Source: Zoogloea sp016790385
Lineage (GTDB): Bacteria; Pseudomonadota; Gammaproteobacteria; Burkholderiales; Rhodocyclaceae
DNA length: 64,000 nt
Reading direction: 5' to 3' (one strand)
Assembly: GCF_041916735.1 (NCBI RefSeq)
Contig: NZ_JAYRYY010000001.1
Position numbers and translations under genes: made by a program. The notes under the pieces were generated by a model. It made no database searches. It worked only from the letters and a program-made list of their open reading frames with translations, and was not told the DNA's origin. The first letter of the stretch is position 1. Every line of letters begins with the position of its first letter. This document shows positions 1 through 8,296 of this stretch, in pieces.

Positions 1-19
1 ACTTGACTGACGATGGAAG

Positions 20-709
20 CTAGTTTTGTTCCCAGTAGAGCTGAGCTCTTGCGCGATCCCATGGGCCGAGGATGGCTCGGCTTATCTCGATGCCCCTGAG
101 TGCCGGAAAGGTTTTCTTGAACAGCGCGATATCCGAGTCATAGGCGTCGGCAATTTCTATGTCGAAGGTGCCCGATGACGCTCCGCCGACGGCCTGGTCG
201 ATGAGAGGAGCAGGGGGGCCTGCCCGGAATTCACCGTCTTGGCGTTCGCGGATCACGGCTTTGACGGAGCCGAGGTAGTGCACGCCGTTGTCGGCTTTCG
301 GTATGTCCGCATGCAGCGGCACAAAGTAGAAGGCGGTAAGGGGGAATGCTCTGGCTGTCGACCTGAAACCAAGCACTGAATGGGGTATAGGTTCAGTGGA
401 GAACCGGACGAGGAAGGTTGTTGCCTCTTCGTCGTCTGTCTCGATGGTGATGGTTCCTTTGTCGTCCATCCGGAACGCGCGTTGTTCTGGCTTGGTGCTC
501 CCGCTGTCCTTGGCAAGTATCACGGTGACGATGTTCGGCTGATATCGTTGCTTGTACTCGTTCTTGACGACGACGGACATCAGGTAGAGCGGTTTTGACG
601 TATCCAGTTTGGCGCTGTCTTCGGAAAGCGGCATCCGGGGCAACATGCCGCAGCCGGTCAGAAATATTGTGAATAGAATCGTAAGCAGCGAAAGGGCGTG
701 GCGCAGCAT
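20..709 (-). CDS. putative lipoprotein of unknown function
   Basis: Product of 229 residues. It starts with a hydrophobic signal segment ending in a lipobox (LTGC, Cys at about residue 20), so it should be lipidated and anchored in a membrane on the periplasmic side. The mature part has no motif I recognise; it is mixed beta-rich sequence with a Trp/Tyr-containing C-terminus. The gene runs toward the left edge of the window, so its operon partners on that side are not visible. The ribosome binding site is weak, but no other start would keep the signal peptide. The lipoprotein call is firm; the function is unknown. Confidence 0.75.
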   Translation of the reverse strand: MLRHALSLLTILFTIFLTGCGMLPRMPLSEDSAKLDTSKPLYLMSVVVKNEYKQRYQPNIVTVILAKDSGSTKPEQRAFRMDDKGTITIETDDEEATTFLVRFSTEPIPHSVLGFRSTARAFPLTAFYFVPLHADIPKADNGVHYLGSVKAVIRERQDGEFRAGPPAPLIDQAVGGASSGTFDIEIADAYDSDIALFKKTFPALRGIEISRAILGPWDRARAQLYWEQN

Positions 710-928
710 AGGGTCGTCTTGAGGTAAGAAAGGTGGTGATTGTTCTCCGCGGTCGGAGCCGTTGGTTCTGCTGACGGCATCAGGCGCTGTCAGGCGGAAG
801 TGGCGGCGATGATAACGACAAATGGGTTTAGTTAAAATGCGTTAAGCATATATTGTGGCCGCGACGATCCCGTGCTGATGCGGCCCCCATGGATGGGGCC
901 GGTCGCATATTGCTTGGAGTTCAGGGGT
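710..928. other. intergenic region upstream of the lipoprotein gene
   Basis: Stretch of about 220 bp between two minus-strand genes. Its middle is AT-richer than its surroundings and probably holds the lipoprotein promoter, but I could not pick a convincing -35/-10 pair. No ORF, RNA gene or repeat is apparent. Confidence 0.4.
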
Positions 929-1381
929 TTAGACCAGATCCGCCGGCATCACCGCGCGCAGCACGGTCTGGGTTTCGTCGTCGCGGACACGGTTGGAGAA
1001 CCACCACAGGGCGCCCTTCTTGATCGTCCAGTCGGCTTCGTGGCCGGAAAGGAGCAGGGAGGCGAGACGGCCGAGTTCGGGTTGGTGACCGACGATGAGG
1101 ACGGACCCGCCGCCGTCTGGCCAGCCACAGGCGCCCAGGATGCCGGCGATGTCATTGCCCGGGGCCAGGGCCGGCACAACTTCGAAATCCTGGGTGAAGG
1201 CGCTGGCCGTCTGACGGGTGCGGGTGGTGGGGCTGACCAGCACGCGAAGCTTTTTAGGCCGGCGGCTTTCCAGCCAGTCGGCCACCTTGTGGGCCTGACG
1301 CAAGCCTCTCTCGGTCAGTTCCCGAGTGTTGTCAGGTATGCCGTCCACGGCTTCAGCGTGGCGCCACAGCAGCAGGTCCAT
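929..1381 (-). CDS. sixA: phosphohistidine phosphatase SixA
   Basis: Histidine phosphatase of 150 residues that removes phosphate from phosphohistidine, for example on HPt domains or PTS proteins, in the cytoplasm. The catalytic RHxE/RHG-type motif is at the N-terminus (LLWRHAEAVDG, His at about residue 7), and the second catalytic His is in VGHQPELG at about residue 100. The ATG at 1381 is chosen because a strong GGGGAG ribosome binding site lies just upstream. A longer frame to 1483 would add 34 residues foreign to the family. It lies about 75 bp downstream of the CYTH-CHAD gene and is probably co-transcribed with it. Length matches the family. Confidence 0.92.
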   Translation of the reverse strand: MDLLLWRHAEAVDGIPDNTRELTERGLRQAHKVADWLESRRPKKLRVLVSPTTRTRQTASAFTQDFEVVPALAPGNDIAGILGACGWPDGGGSVLIVGHQPELGRLASLLLSGHEADWTIKKGALWWFSNRVRDDETQTVLRAVMPADLV

Positions 1382-1455
1382 TGTCTTTCTCCCCTCGTTC
1401 TTTTTCTCAAGAGGCCGGGAGTCTGGAGCGGAAATGTTACCGGAACATGACTCCA

Positions 1456-2961
1456 TCAGCGCCGCCACGGTGCCTTGCCCCACAGGATGGGCTCAAGCGC
1501 CGGCAATATCGTCCTGCGCAGACGCGCAACCCGAGGGGCATGCCAGCCCGCGACAAAGGCGGCACCACTGCGCAGTTCCGGGTCTTTGCCCGCCCAGGCC
1601 TTGAGACGGGTGCGGGCAACAGCTTCGTCGTTGAGGTAGCCGAGGGTTTCCTGGATGTCGGCGATGTCATTGGCGAAACGCACGGTGGCTTTCTCTGGGA
1701 GCAGAGGCAACAGGAACTCTATGCCATAGCGCAGACGCTTCAAGGAGACGCGCAGTTCGTGGAGCTTGTCGGGGTGGAGGTCGGCAGCGGAACCATAGCG
1801 CTTGCGGGCGCGCTTGCGCAGTTGGGTGAGCTGGAGGCGGGCGAATGTGGTGAGATTGGCGGACTTGACGAGGGCGTCGCTTTGCAAGGCATAGAGGTCG
1901 GAGGCCAGGGCCAGCATCTGGCGGCCATGGCTGGCGGCCAGCAGTTGTTCCCGGGCGGCGGTCTTTTCACGGTCGCGACGGTCGACGGCCATGGCGATGA
2001 GGCGTTGGGTTGCGTCATCGGCAAGGCCGGATTCGGCAACCGGGCTGAGTACTTCGGCCAGCATCACGTCCAGGTCGCGGGCGGCGCCGAGGCCGTCGGC
2101 GGCGTCCTTGAGCCCTTCTGACCACCGCTCCACGAACTCGGCCGGCAAGGCCGGGCCGAATAATCGCAGGGCGGAGCGCAGGCGGCGCAGGGCGACACGC
2201 AGCTGGTGGATGAACTCCGGGTCGTCGCTTTCACGGGCGCCTGATTCGTTGGCTTGCCATAGGGACAGGCAGTCAAAGCCGATGATGCGGAAGGCATCCA
2301 CCGGAGACTGCTCTGCGCTCAGGCGCGAGGGCCTCGCCTTGGCGGGGCGCAGGGCATGGTTGGAGAACAGGCGGTAGCCGCGCTCGGCCTTGCTGACGTT
2401 CTCGGGGGTGAGAGGCAGGCTTTCAGCGAGTTGGAGCGCCAGGGCATACAGCTCCCGGGGGTCCCCTTCCACAAGCTCGAGTTCCAGTTCACAGAGAGGG
2501 CGCGACTGGCCTTTGGCCTCGATGCTGCCGTTGTCGATCATCGCCAGCACGCGCACACCGTCGCGTGGGGAGAGGATGCAGGTTTCGCGCTTGAATCGGG
2601 TGGTGAAGACCGGAACGAGGCGGGGCAGCAGGCTTTCGAGACGGTTGCGCACGTCGTCCCGGTCTATGGCCGAGAAGTCGAAGCTGCCGTTGGCGAAGGG
2701 TTGTTCCCATTCCGGGCGGGAGGACAAGCCCCCGGTGGATTCGGCCGCGCATTTCACTGTTTGTAGCCAGCGGCTGCCGGCCTTGCGGGTGCGCACGGCC
2801 ATGCGGCGTTCGCGCAGTTCGAGTTCCGGCGTGTCGAAATAGGTGTTTTCGAGGGTACAGGTGCGCCCCTCACGGGGGGCGTCGGCAATCAGCGGGTGGC
2901 GGCGCAGGGCGGCGAGGGATTTTTGGGGGAGGGTGAGCTTGAGTTCGATTTCGTGGCTCAT
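1456..2961 (-). CDS. CYTH-CHAD domain protein (inorganic triphosphatase-like)
   Basis: Protein of 501 residues with two domains. Residues 1-200 are a CYTH (triphosphate tunnel) domain with the EIELKL signature at residues 4-9 that binds metal and triphosphate; relatives such as E. coli YgiF hydrolyse inorganic triphosphate. Residues about 220-490 are a CHAD helical domain with repeated basic motifs (HQLRVALRRLRSALRLF and HELRVSLKRLRYGIEFL) thought to bind polyphosphate. It is cytoplasmic and sits just upstream of sixA, another phosphate-handling enzyme. The ATG at 2961 gives the family N-terminus MSHEIELKL. The domain call is firm; substrate is inferred from the family. Confidence 0.9.
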   Translation of the reverse strand: MSHEIELKLTLPQKSLAALRRHPLIADAPREGRTCTLENTYFDTPELELRERRMAVRTRKAGSRWLQTVKCAAESTGGLSSRPEWEQPFANGSFDFSAIDRDDVRNRLESLLPRLVPVFTTRFKRETCILSPRDGVRVLAMIDNGSIEAKGQSRPLCELELELVEGDPRELYALALQLAESLPLTPENVSKAERGYRLFSNHALRPAKARPSRLSAEQSPVDAFRIIGFDCLSLWQANESGARESDDPEFIHQLRVALRRLRSALRLFGPALPAEFVERWSEGLKDAADGLGAARDLDVMLAEVLSPVAESGLADDATQRLIAMAVDRRDREKTAAREQLLAASHGRQMLALASDLYALQSDALVKSANLTTFARLQLTQLRKRARKRYGSAADLHPDKLHELRVSLKRLRYGIEFLLPLLPEKATVRFANDIADIQETLGYLNDEAVARTRLKAWAGKDPELRSGAAFVAGWHAPRVARLRRTILPALEPILWGKAPWRR

Positions 2962-3082
2962 GGGGCGGCCGTCGGCGGAAGTGGGATCGGGCCCTCCAAG
3001 TGAATGGTTGAAGGGTGCGCGCGATTCTAGCCCTGCGGAGCGCCTCTGTCTTGCGCGCCCACGTTACACGCCGCCGAGCGGT

Positions 3083-3400
3083 TCAGCCGGTGCTGAACAC
3101 CGTCTCTGCTCCGCCCTTCTGACCTTTGTTGTCCAGCCAAGCGATAGCGACCTTGTCACCGGCCTTGACCCCCTGCAATTGGAAGGCGAAGAGAGGGTTG
3201 GCGGAGACCGCAGTGCCCAGCGCGCCTTCGATGACAGGCCGGCCGTTCAGGCTGAGGGTCACGGAAGTGATGTAGTTGGCGGGCAGGGTCTGTCCTTTGG
3301 GGTCACGCCGCTGTCCGCTCTCCATGGGGTGGGGCATCAGCACTCGGACTTCGCCCTCACTGCCTTTGACGGTGGCGCGGACCTTGGTGGGTTCGGACAT
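3083..3400 (-). CDS. soxZ: sulfur oxidation carrier subunit SoxZ
   Basis: Protein of 105 residues, the usual SoxZ length, with the recognisable segment VLMPHPMESGQRRD. SoxZ pairs with SoxY to form the periplasmic carrier on which thiosulfate-derived sulfur is oxidised. It has no signal peptide, as expected, because it is exported together with SoxY through Tat. It lies 12 bp downstream of soxY in the same operon. No soxXA, soxB or soxCD is present nearby, so in this window the pair stands alone. Confidence 0.9.
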   Translation of the reverse strand: MSEPTKVRATVKGSEGEVRVLMPHPMESGQRRDPKGQTLPANYITSVTLSLNGRPVIEGALGTAVSANPLFAFQLQGVKAGDKVAIAWLDNKGQKGGAETVFSTG

Positions 3401-3412
3401 GGACGGTTTCCT

Positions 3413-3877
3413 TCAGTCGCCGCATCCGCCGACGGTGACCTTCACCTCGCGGAACACGGTGTAGTGCTTGCCGCCTGCGGTGGCCACCACGCGCAGGCGG
3501 GAGCTTTCGGCCATGCGCAACTTGGCCTGGAAGCGGGCGGCGGCTTCTGGTGCGAAGTTGAACTGCAGAGCCAGGGGCAGGGGATTCTTGTCGATGAGGA
3601 TGGAGAGTCGCGTAGTGCCCGGGATGCTGCTGGCCACTTCAATGGGCACTGCGGCGCCATTTTCCGCCACTTCCGGCGCTTTGAGCTGGATGTCACGGCT
3701 GGTTTCGGCACCGGCCGCGCCGATCAGGCGCAGGGCATCGGCGGCGGTCCGCGCCTCGAAGGGGGCACGATTGAAACTCATCGTCTGCGCACCTGCGGGT
3801 CGTAGCAGCCCCGCGGCAAGGAGCGGGGCGACCACGGTGGCGCGGCCGAAGGCTTGCAGGAAATCGCGTCTCTGCAT
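3413..3877 (-). CDS. soxY: sulfur oxidation carrier subunit SoxY
   Basis: Protein of 154 residues with a Tat signal at the N-terminus (MQRRDFLQAFGR, then a hydrophobic stretch ending in AGAQ). The C-terminus is VGGCGD, a variant of the SoxY GGCGG swinging arm whose Cys covalently carries the sulfur substrate. The ATG at 3877 is chosen because it places the twin-arginine motif directly at the start; the frame extends upstream to 3928 without support. It sits 4 bp after moaC and 12 bp before soxZ. The terminal Asp instead of Gly is unusual but keeps the Cys. Confidence 0.9.
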   Translation of the reverse strand: MQRRDFLQAFGRATVVAPLLAAGLLRPAGAQTMSFNRAPFEARTAADALRLIGAAGAETSRDIQLKAPEVAENGAAVPIEVASSIPGTTRLSILIDKNPLPLALQFNFAPEAAARFQAKLRMAESSRLRVVATAGGKHYTVFREVKVTVGGCGD

Positions 3878-3881
3878 GGGG

Positions 3882-4361
3882 TCAGGCCTCGGCTTTCCAG
3901 TGCCCTGACTTGCCGCCTTCCTTTTCAAGCAGGCGGATGCCGTTCATGGTCATGCCCTTGTCGACGGCCTTGCACATGTCGTAAATGGTGAGCAGGCCCA
4001 CCTGCACGGCGGTGAGTGCCTCCATTTCGACGCCGGTGCGGCCAACCGTTTCGGCGGTGACGGTGCAGAGGATGGTGTTGTCACCCTCCGCGGTGAAATC
4101 GGCGGCGACCCGGGTGAGGGGGATGGGGTGGCACAGGGGGATGAGGTCGGAGGTGCGCTTGGCCCCCTGGATGGCGGCAATGCGTGCAATTCCGATCACG
4201 TCGCCCTTGCGATTGTCTCCTGCCAGGATCCGGGTGAGGGTGTCGGGCTGCATCACGATACGCCCTTCGGCGCGGGCGACGCGGCGGGTCTCGGACTTGG
4301 CCGAGACGTCGACCATGTGGGCCTGGCCGTGGGCATCGAAGTGGGTGAGGGCGTCAGTCAT
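3882..4361 (-). CDS. moaC: cyclic pyranopterin monophosphate synthase MoaC
   Basis: Protein of 159 residues, the normal length. It catalyses the second step of molybdenum cofactor synthesis, forming cyclic pyranopterin monophosphate in the cytoplasm. Family motifs seen are LIPLCHPIPL (residues 75-84), GVEMEALTAV and the C-terminal YDMCKAVDKGM segment. It starts at an ATG near 4361, divergent from the M48 peptidase gene, with about 45 bp between them that must hold both promoters. soxY follows immediately downstream. Confidence 0.95.
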   Translation of the reverse strand: MTDALTHFDAHGQAHMVDVSAKSETRRVARAEGRIVMQPDTLTRILAGDNRKGDVIGIARIAAIQGAKRTSDLIPLCHPIPLTRVAADFTAEGDNTILCTVTAETVGRTGVEMEALTAVQVGLLTIYDMCKAVDKGMTMNGIRLLEKEGGKSGHWKAEA

Positions 4362-4404
4362 GGGGCTGCGGGAACCGTTCGCGGGGGTCGCGTATCATAG
4401 CACC

Positions 4405-5844
4405 GTGAAAAAACGTCTGATCGCCACCCTGCTGTGTCTGGCCCTGGTGCCACGCAGCTATTCCCAGAGCCTGCCCGATCTCGGAGACAGCGCGTCCGCC
4501 GATCTGTCACCCGTGGCTGAACAGAAGATCGGAGCGCAGATCATGCGCGACATCCGTTGGCACGACCCGGCCTATCTGCGTGATGCTGAGGTCGAGGATT
4601 ACCTCAATGCCCTGGGTGATCGCCTCGTTTCGGCGGGTGCCGGTGCGGGGCTGCCCTTTGAGTTTTTCGGGGTGAGTGACCCGTCGCTCAACGCCTTTGC
4701 CATGCCGGGGGGCAAGATCGGTGTGCATACCGGGCTGATCCAGGCTGCCCAGGCCGAGTCGGAGCTGGCGGGTGTGCTGTCCCACGAGATCGCCCACGTC
4801 ACCCAGCGCCATATCGCCCGCATGGTCGGGCAGCAGGGGCGGACGGGCATGCTGATGCTCGCTTCCCTGCTGGTGGCGGTGCTGGCGGCAAAATCCAGTG
4901 CCCAGGTCAGCCAGGCTGCGATCATGGCTGGTCAGGCTGCGGGTATCAGCTCGCAGCTTGCCTACTCTCGGGACTTCGAGAATGAGGCGGACCGGCTTGG
5001 GGTGCAGAACCTCGCGGCGGCCGGCTTCGATGTACGGGGCATGGTCAGCTTCTTTGAGCGCTTGCAGAAGAACAGCCGTCTGTACGAAAACAGCGCCCCC
5101 GCCTATTTGCGTACCCACCCTCTGACCGCCGACCGGATCACCGAGATGGAGGGGCGGGTCATGCAGATGCCCTATCGTCAAGTGCCCGATTCTCTCGATT
5201 TTCAGCTTGTGCGCGCCAAGCTGCGGGTTGGCGAACGGCCGTCACCAGAACTGCTTGGCGAGCTGGAGGCGAGCGCCCGGCGGGAGGGGGCAACCGTGGC
5301 GGGTCACTATGCCCTGGCACGCGCCTACCTTGGCATGCGGCGGTTGGCGGACGCCGAGCGGGAGATGGCGGCTGTGCGCAAGCTCAAGCCGTCGTCGCCG
5401 ATGATCGAAGGTCTTGAAGCCGATCTATTGCTGGCAAGGGGTGACCACGCGGGCGCGGCGAGGGTGTTTCGCGAGGGCTTGGAGCGCTTTCCCCAGTCCC
5501 GTAGGCTGTTCTACGGGGAGGCCCGGGCCTTGATCGACGCGGGCCGTCCGGACGAGGCCCTGGGCCTGCTCAAAGCCGAGATCCTGACCACACCAAACAA
5601 TGGTGTGCTTTGGGATTTGCGGTCGCGGGCGGAGTCAGCGCTCGGTCTGCGTCTTGCTCAGCATCGCTCCCTGGGTGAGCTGTATGCGATTCAGGGCAAC
5701 TATGCGGCGGCGGCGGAGCAGCTCACCCTGGCCCAGGCGGCGAAGGACGGTGATTTCTTTGAACACTCGGCGGTGGATTCGCGACTGCGCGAAGTGCGTG
5801 CGCTGTTGGCCGAGCAGATGCGGGAGCGCCGCGAACAGCGCTGA
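4405..5844 (+). CDS. M48 family metalloprotease with TPR repeats (BepA/YfgC-like)
   Basis: Product of 479 residues. A signal peptide (VKKRLIATLLCLALVPRSYSQS) is followed by an M48 zinc metallopeptidase domain with HEIAH (about residues 130-134) and the downstream Glu ligand in FENEADRLGV. The C-terminal half contains TPR-like helical repeats. E. coli BepA works in the periplasm, helping assemble or degrade outer-membrane proteins such as LptD. The GTG at 4405 is chosen because it begins the signal peptide; the frame continues upstream to 3985 antisense to moaC without coding support. It is divergent from moaC. Confidence 0.88.
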   Translation: MKKRLIATLLCLALVPRSYSQSLPDLGDSASADLSPVAEQKIGAQIMRDIRWHDPAYLRDAEVEDYLNALGDRLVSAGAGAGLPFEFFGVSDPSLNAFAMPGGKIGVHTGLIQAAQAESELAGVLSHEIAHVTQRHIARMVGQQGRTGMLMLASLLVAVLAAKSSAQVSQAAIMAGQAAGISSQLAYSRDFENEADRLGVQNLAAAGFDVRGMVSFFERLQKNSRLYENSAPAYLRTHPLTADRITEMEGRVMQMPYRQVPDSLDFQLVRAKLRVGERPSPELLGELEASARREGATVAGHYALARAYLGMRRLADAEREMAAVRKLKPSSPMIEGLEADLLLARGDHAGAARVFREGLERFPQSRRLFYGEARALIDAGRPDEALGLLKAEILTTPNNGVLWDLRSRAESALGLRLAQHRSLGELYAIQGNYAAAAEQLTLAQAAKDGDFFEHSAVDSRLREVRALLAEQMRERREQR

Positions 5845-5924
5845 GCGTGGCTCCCTTCGCGTTTCGTGAAGGGGTGGCAAGCGCTGCGCTGGCGGGCTTG
5901 AGGGGAGGACGACGGCAGCGGCTT

Positions 5925-6557
5925 TCAGACCTTGCCGTAGCGGACGTAGAGCGCCCAGACCAGTTCGGCGAAGGCGGGTTGGTTGAACCGCGGCCGCCCG
6001 CTCACGGTGAGGGCAAGACGTGTTCTGCCGATGTGTACGGGCCAGAAACTGAGGCCGCTGACGCCCGCCGCATCCACGTTGCCCCAGCCATCCAGGAGAT
6101 GTTCGCCCAGGCGAGACAGGGCCTGGGCCTGGCGTTCCGCGACGGACAGGATGTCGGCTCCGACGGCGGCGAGGGCTTCGCCCGTGTCACTCGGATAGCC
6201 GGCAATGGCGAGACAGAAGCCCATGTGGTCGGCAAGCACGGCCTGACCGCTGTCACTGAGGGCCGCCAGGAGGCCCGGAAGGGTGGATTCCAGGGTGCCG
6301 ATGGGGGCCATTCGCGGGCTGGGCCAGGCTTCGAGGCAGGCTTCTTCCTGGAGCTTGAGCAGGACTTCGAAGGCCTCGTCCCGGGTAGCGCCGGGTGTCC
6401 ATGCCCGGAGGGCTTCCATGCTCAGCAAGGGGCTCATGGCTTCCTGAAGGACACCGAGCAGAATGCCTCGGTCAATGCCGGGGTCGCTTCGGGATACGGC
6501 ACGCCATGCGCCGTAAGGGGTAACGGTCAGGTACGAACCGGGAACAATTTCAAGCAT
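5925..6557 (-). CDS. unknown protein with a C-terminal roadblock/LC7-like domain
   Basis: Product of about 210 residues and last gene of the GTPase operon. Residues 1-75 are helical and unrecognised. Residues about 85-205 follow the roadblock/LC7 pattern: a helix (TLPGLLAAL), a strand (AVLADHMGFCLAIAG), a long helix (ALAAVGADILSVAERQAQAL), then strands and a final helix. This reading is by eye and resembles the clear roadblock protein at the head of the operon. Roadblock proteins of the MglB type regulate small GTPases. The start overlaps the GTPase stop; either ATG 6557 or GTG 6560 is possible. Its likely partner is the GTPase, by inference. Confidence 0.6.
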   Translation of the reverse strand: MLEIVPGSYLTVTPYGAWRAVSRSDPGIDRGILLGVLQEAMSPLLSMEALRAWTPGATRDEAFEVLLKLQEEACLEAWPSPRMAPIGTLESTLPGLLAALSDSGQAVLADHMGFCLAIAGYPSDTGEALAAVGADILSVAERQAQALSRLGEHLLDGWGNVDAAGVSGLSFWPVHIGRTRLALTVSGRPRFNQPAFAELVWALYVRYGKV

Positions 6558-7110
6558 CACTCAATCCGGGGTTGAGGGTGTACAAGAGGGCCTTGACCAG
6601 CATTGCCACGTCTTCGCGCCTGCGGGCGTCGGCGCGGAACACGGCCGGCAGAGGGGTGATTCCGAGGGCGATCAGGTGACTGCGGTAGGCATCCAGACCG
6701 GGCTCGGGGGCCCGGTCCATGTGGGTGACGCCGATGGCGACGGCGGTGCTGGAAATGAACGGTCCGAACGCTTCGAGATAAACCTGCAGATCCGCCAGGG
6801 GGGCGGTGTTGGCGTTGTTGATCAGCAGGACGAGGCCGATCCCGCCTTCCGATAGAATGTCCCACATGAAACTGAAGCGCTCCTGCCCGGGGGTGCCGTA
6901 GAGCATGACCTTTTCGCCGCCGGGCAGATTCAGTACGCCGTAATCCATGGCCACTGTTGTGGTGCGTTTGAGGCGGGCGGTCTCGTCGCTGGCGACGGCC
7001 TCCGTACTGACCGTCGGAATATCGCTGAGTGCGTTGATCGCGGTGCTTTTTCCTGCACCCACGGTGCCGGAAAAGATGATCTTGTTATGGCGGGCGCGTT
7101 CAGACCGCAT
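6550..7110 (-). CDS. MglA-like small Ras-family GTPase
   Basis: Cytoplasmic GTPase of 186 residues. The P-loop is GTVGAGKS at residues 15-22, switch I has a Thr cluster (KRTTTVAMDYG, 48-58), G3 is GTPGQERF at 72-79, and G4 is THMD. In G3 the usual DxxG Asp is Gly, as is common in MglA-like bacterial GTPases, which depend on a roadblock partner for hydrolysis. The ATG at 7110 is chosen because it lies just before the GTPase fold and overlaps the upstream stop by 11 bp; the frame continues to 7509 as low-complexity Pro/Arg translation. Flanking genes encode two roadblock-type proteins, a PAS protein and a PhnD-like protein, suggesting it is the output switch of this system. Confidence 0.85.
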   Translation of the reverse strand: MRSERARHNKIIFSGTVGAGKSTAINALSDIPTVSTEAVASDETARLKRTTTVAMDYGVLNLPGGEKVMLYGTPGQERFSFMWDILSEGGIGLVLLINNANTAPLADLQVYLEAFGPFISSTAVAIGVTHMDRAPEPGLDAYRSHLIALGITPLPAVFRADARRREDVAMLVKALLYTLNPGLSDA

Positions 7111-8296
7111 CGCGGAGTTTCCTGAGGATTCGGGAAAGGATGGAGGGCCGTGCCTGGCGTTCGGCCACCGGTGGCACGGTGGGTGGCGGTGCCGTGACGA
7201 TCTGGTCCGGCTCGATCCGGGCGTCGAGCAGGTTGGCGAAGTGGGCTGCGGAATACACCGAGAAGACGTAGCGGTGCGGGATGCCCAGGCGCGTGGCGAT
7301 ATCGACCGGGCTGGCGGGCGTCCGTGTCCACAGGGCCGCAATGCGCAGCGCGTGGGGTGTGGCGCAGGCGCTGGTGAAATTGGGCCAGGCCCGCAGACGA
7401 ACGGGGAGATAGGGGTTGGTCCCGGCAGGCAGCCGGCCTCGGGCGGCCCAGGCGGCGGTATTCCAGAGAAAGTCTTCGGCAGCCGAGTGTGTGAGTGCGC
7501 CGGATGCATCGTCGATGATCACCGTACTGACGATGCGTCCGGTGGCTTCGGGCAGTTGGGTCATCGCCAGCGGGCGCAAGTGGTTCTCGCGGAAGGCCGT
7601 GATGCATAGGGGCTGCGGTCGGGGCTGGATGCCGATGAGGCGGGGCAGCCCGGAGATGATCTGTGGCCGGCCGCTTGCGGTGGCTTGAGCAAGCGCCCGG
7701 TGCAGACGGCCGATGAGGTAGTCGTCGGGTTCGAAGAAGAGCTTGTCGGGCAGCGCACCGGTGGGCGTGAGGGGCAGGTCGTCCATGGCGCCGCAAAAAT
7801 CCCTCTCGTCCTCATCCATTACACCTTGACCCAGCGGTGCCGGGGAGCCCGCACGGGGGGGCGGCGGAGAGGCGTGATGGGGCGTGGGCGGAGTCTGGTG
7901 GGTGGGCTGCTGCGAGCGGGGCGCGGCCGCGGCAATCAGCCTTGAGGCGTCCGCTCGAGCCTGGGCGAGGGTTGCAGGCAGGGATTCGAGATTGAGCGGT
8001 TTGCCGAGAACGGGCCGGGGGTGAAATCGAGTGGCGTGGTCGCGGGGATGGAATGCGTAATAGACGATGCCGATGCGCGGGTTTCCGGCGACGCTCTCCA
8101 GGGCAGCGTCGATGCCGGGACGGTCACAGTCCACCAGCACCACCTGCGCGTCGGCAAGGGTGCTGACGAGGTGTACGGAACGCGTCCAGTGGCGCTCAAT
8201 GGACAGTCCGATCAGTCTCGCGTCCATGCTGCCTACGTGGAGCAGGTGCAGGGCGCAGGGGCCTCCGGCCGGAGGGGGCGCAGCAGGGGCTTTCAT
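7100..8296 (-). CDS. unknown protein with N-terminal receiver-like domain
   Basis: Product of 398 residues. Residues about 17-125 look like a divergent response-regulator receiver: a strand LHLLHVGS, then VVLVDCDRPG where a phospho-Asp would sit, and VLGKPLNLESL resembling the conserved Lys-Pro of receivers. A Pro-rich linker follows (about 130-170). The C-terminal half (about 180-370) is unrecognised; it contains RAWPNFTS, TPHALRIAALW and LGIPHRYVFSVYSAAHF, which may form a helical or winged-helix module. Start ATG overlaps the previous stop (ATGA) and the end overlaps the GTPase start. It may connect the sensors to the GTPase, but that is inference. Confidence 0.6.
   Translation of the reverse strand: MKAPAAPPPAGGPCALHLLHVGSMDARLIGLSIERHWTRSVHLVSTLADAQVVLVDCDRPGIDAALESVAGNPRIGIVYYAFHPRDHATRFHPRPVLGKPLNLESLPATLAQARADASRLIAAAAPRSQQPTHQTPPTPHHASPPPPRAGSPAPLGQGVMDEDERDFCGAMDDLPLTPTGALPDKLFFEPDDYLIGRLHRALAQATASGRPQIISGLPRLIGIQPRPQPLCITAFRENHLRPLAMTQLPEATGRIVSTVIIDDASGALTHSAAEDFLWNTAAWAARGRLPAGTNPYLPVRLRAWPNFTSACATPHALRIAALWTRTPASPVDIATRLGIPHRYVFSVYSAAHFANLLDARIEPDQIVTAPPPTVPPVAERQARPSILSRILRKLRDAV

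Noticed and set aside
5845..5924. Inverted repeat CCTTCGCG/CGTGAAGG between convergent genes
   Set aside because: Imperfect stem with no T-run; not convincing as a terminator.
6930..7796. Minus-strand frame of 288 codons rich in Arg, His and Pro
   Set aside because: Out-of-frame translation of the receiver-like protein and GTPase genes.
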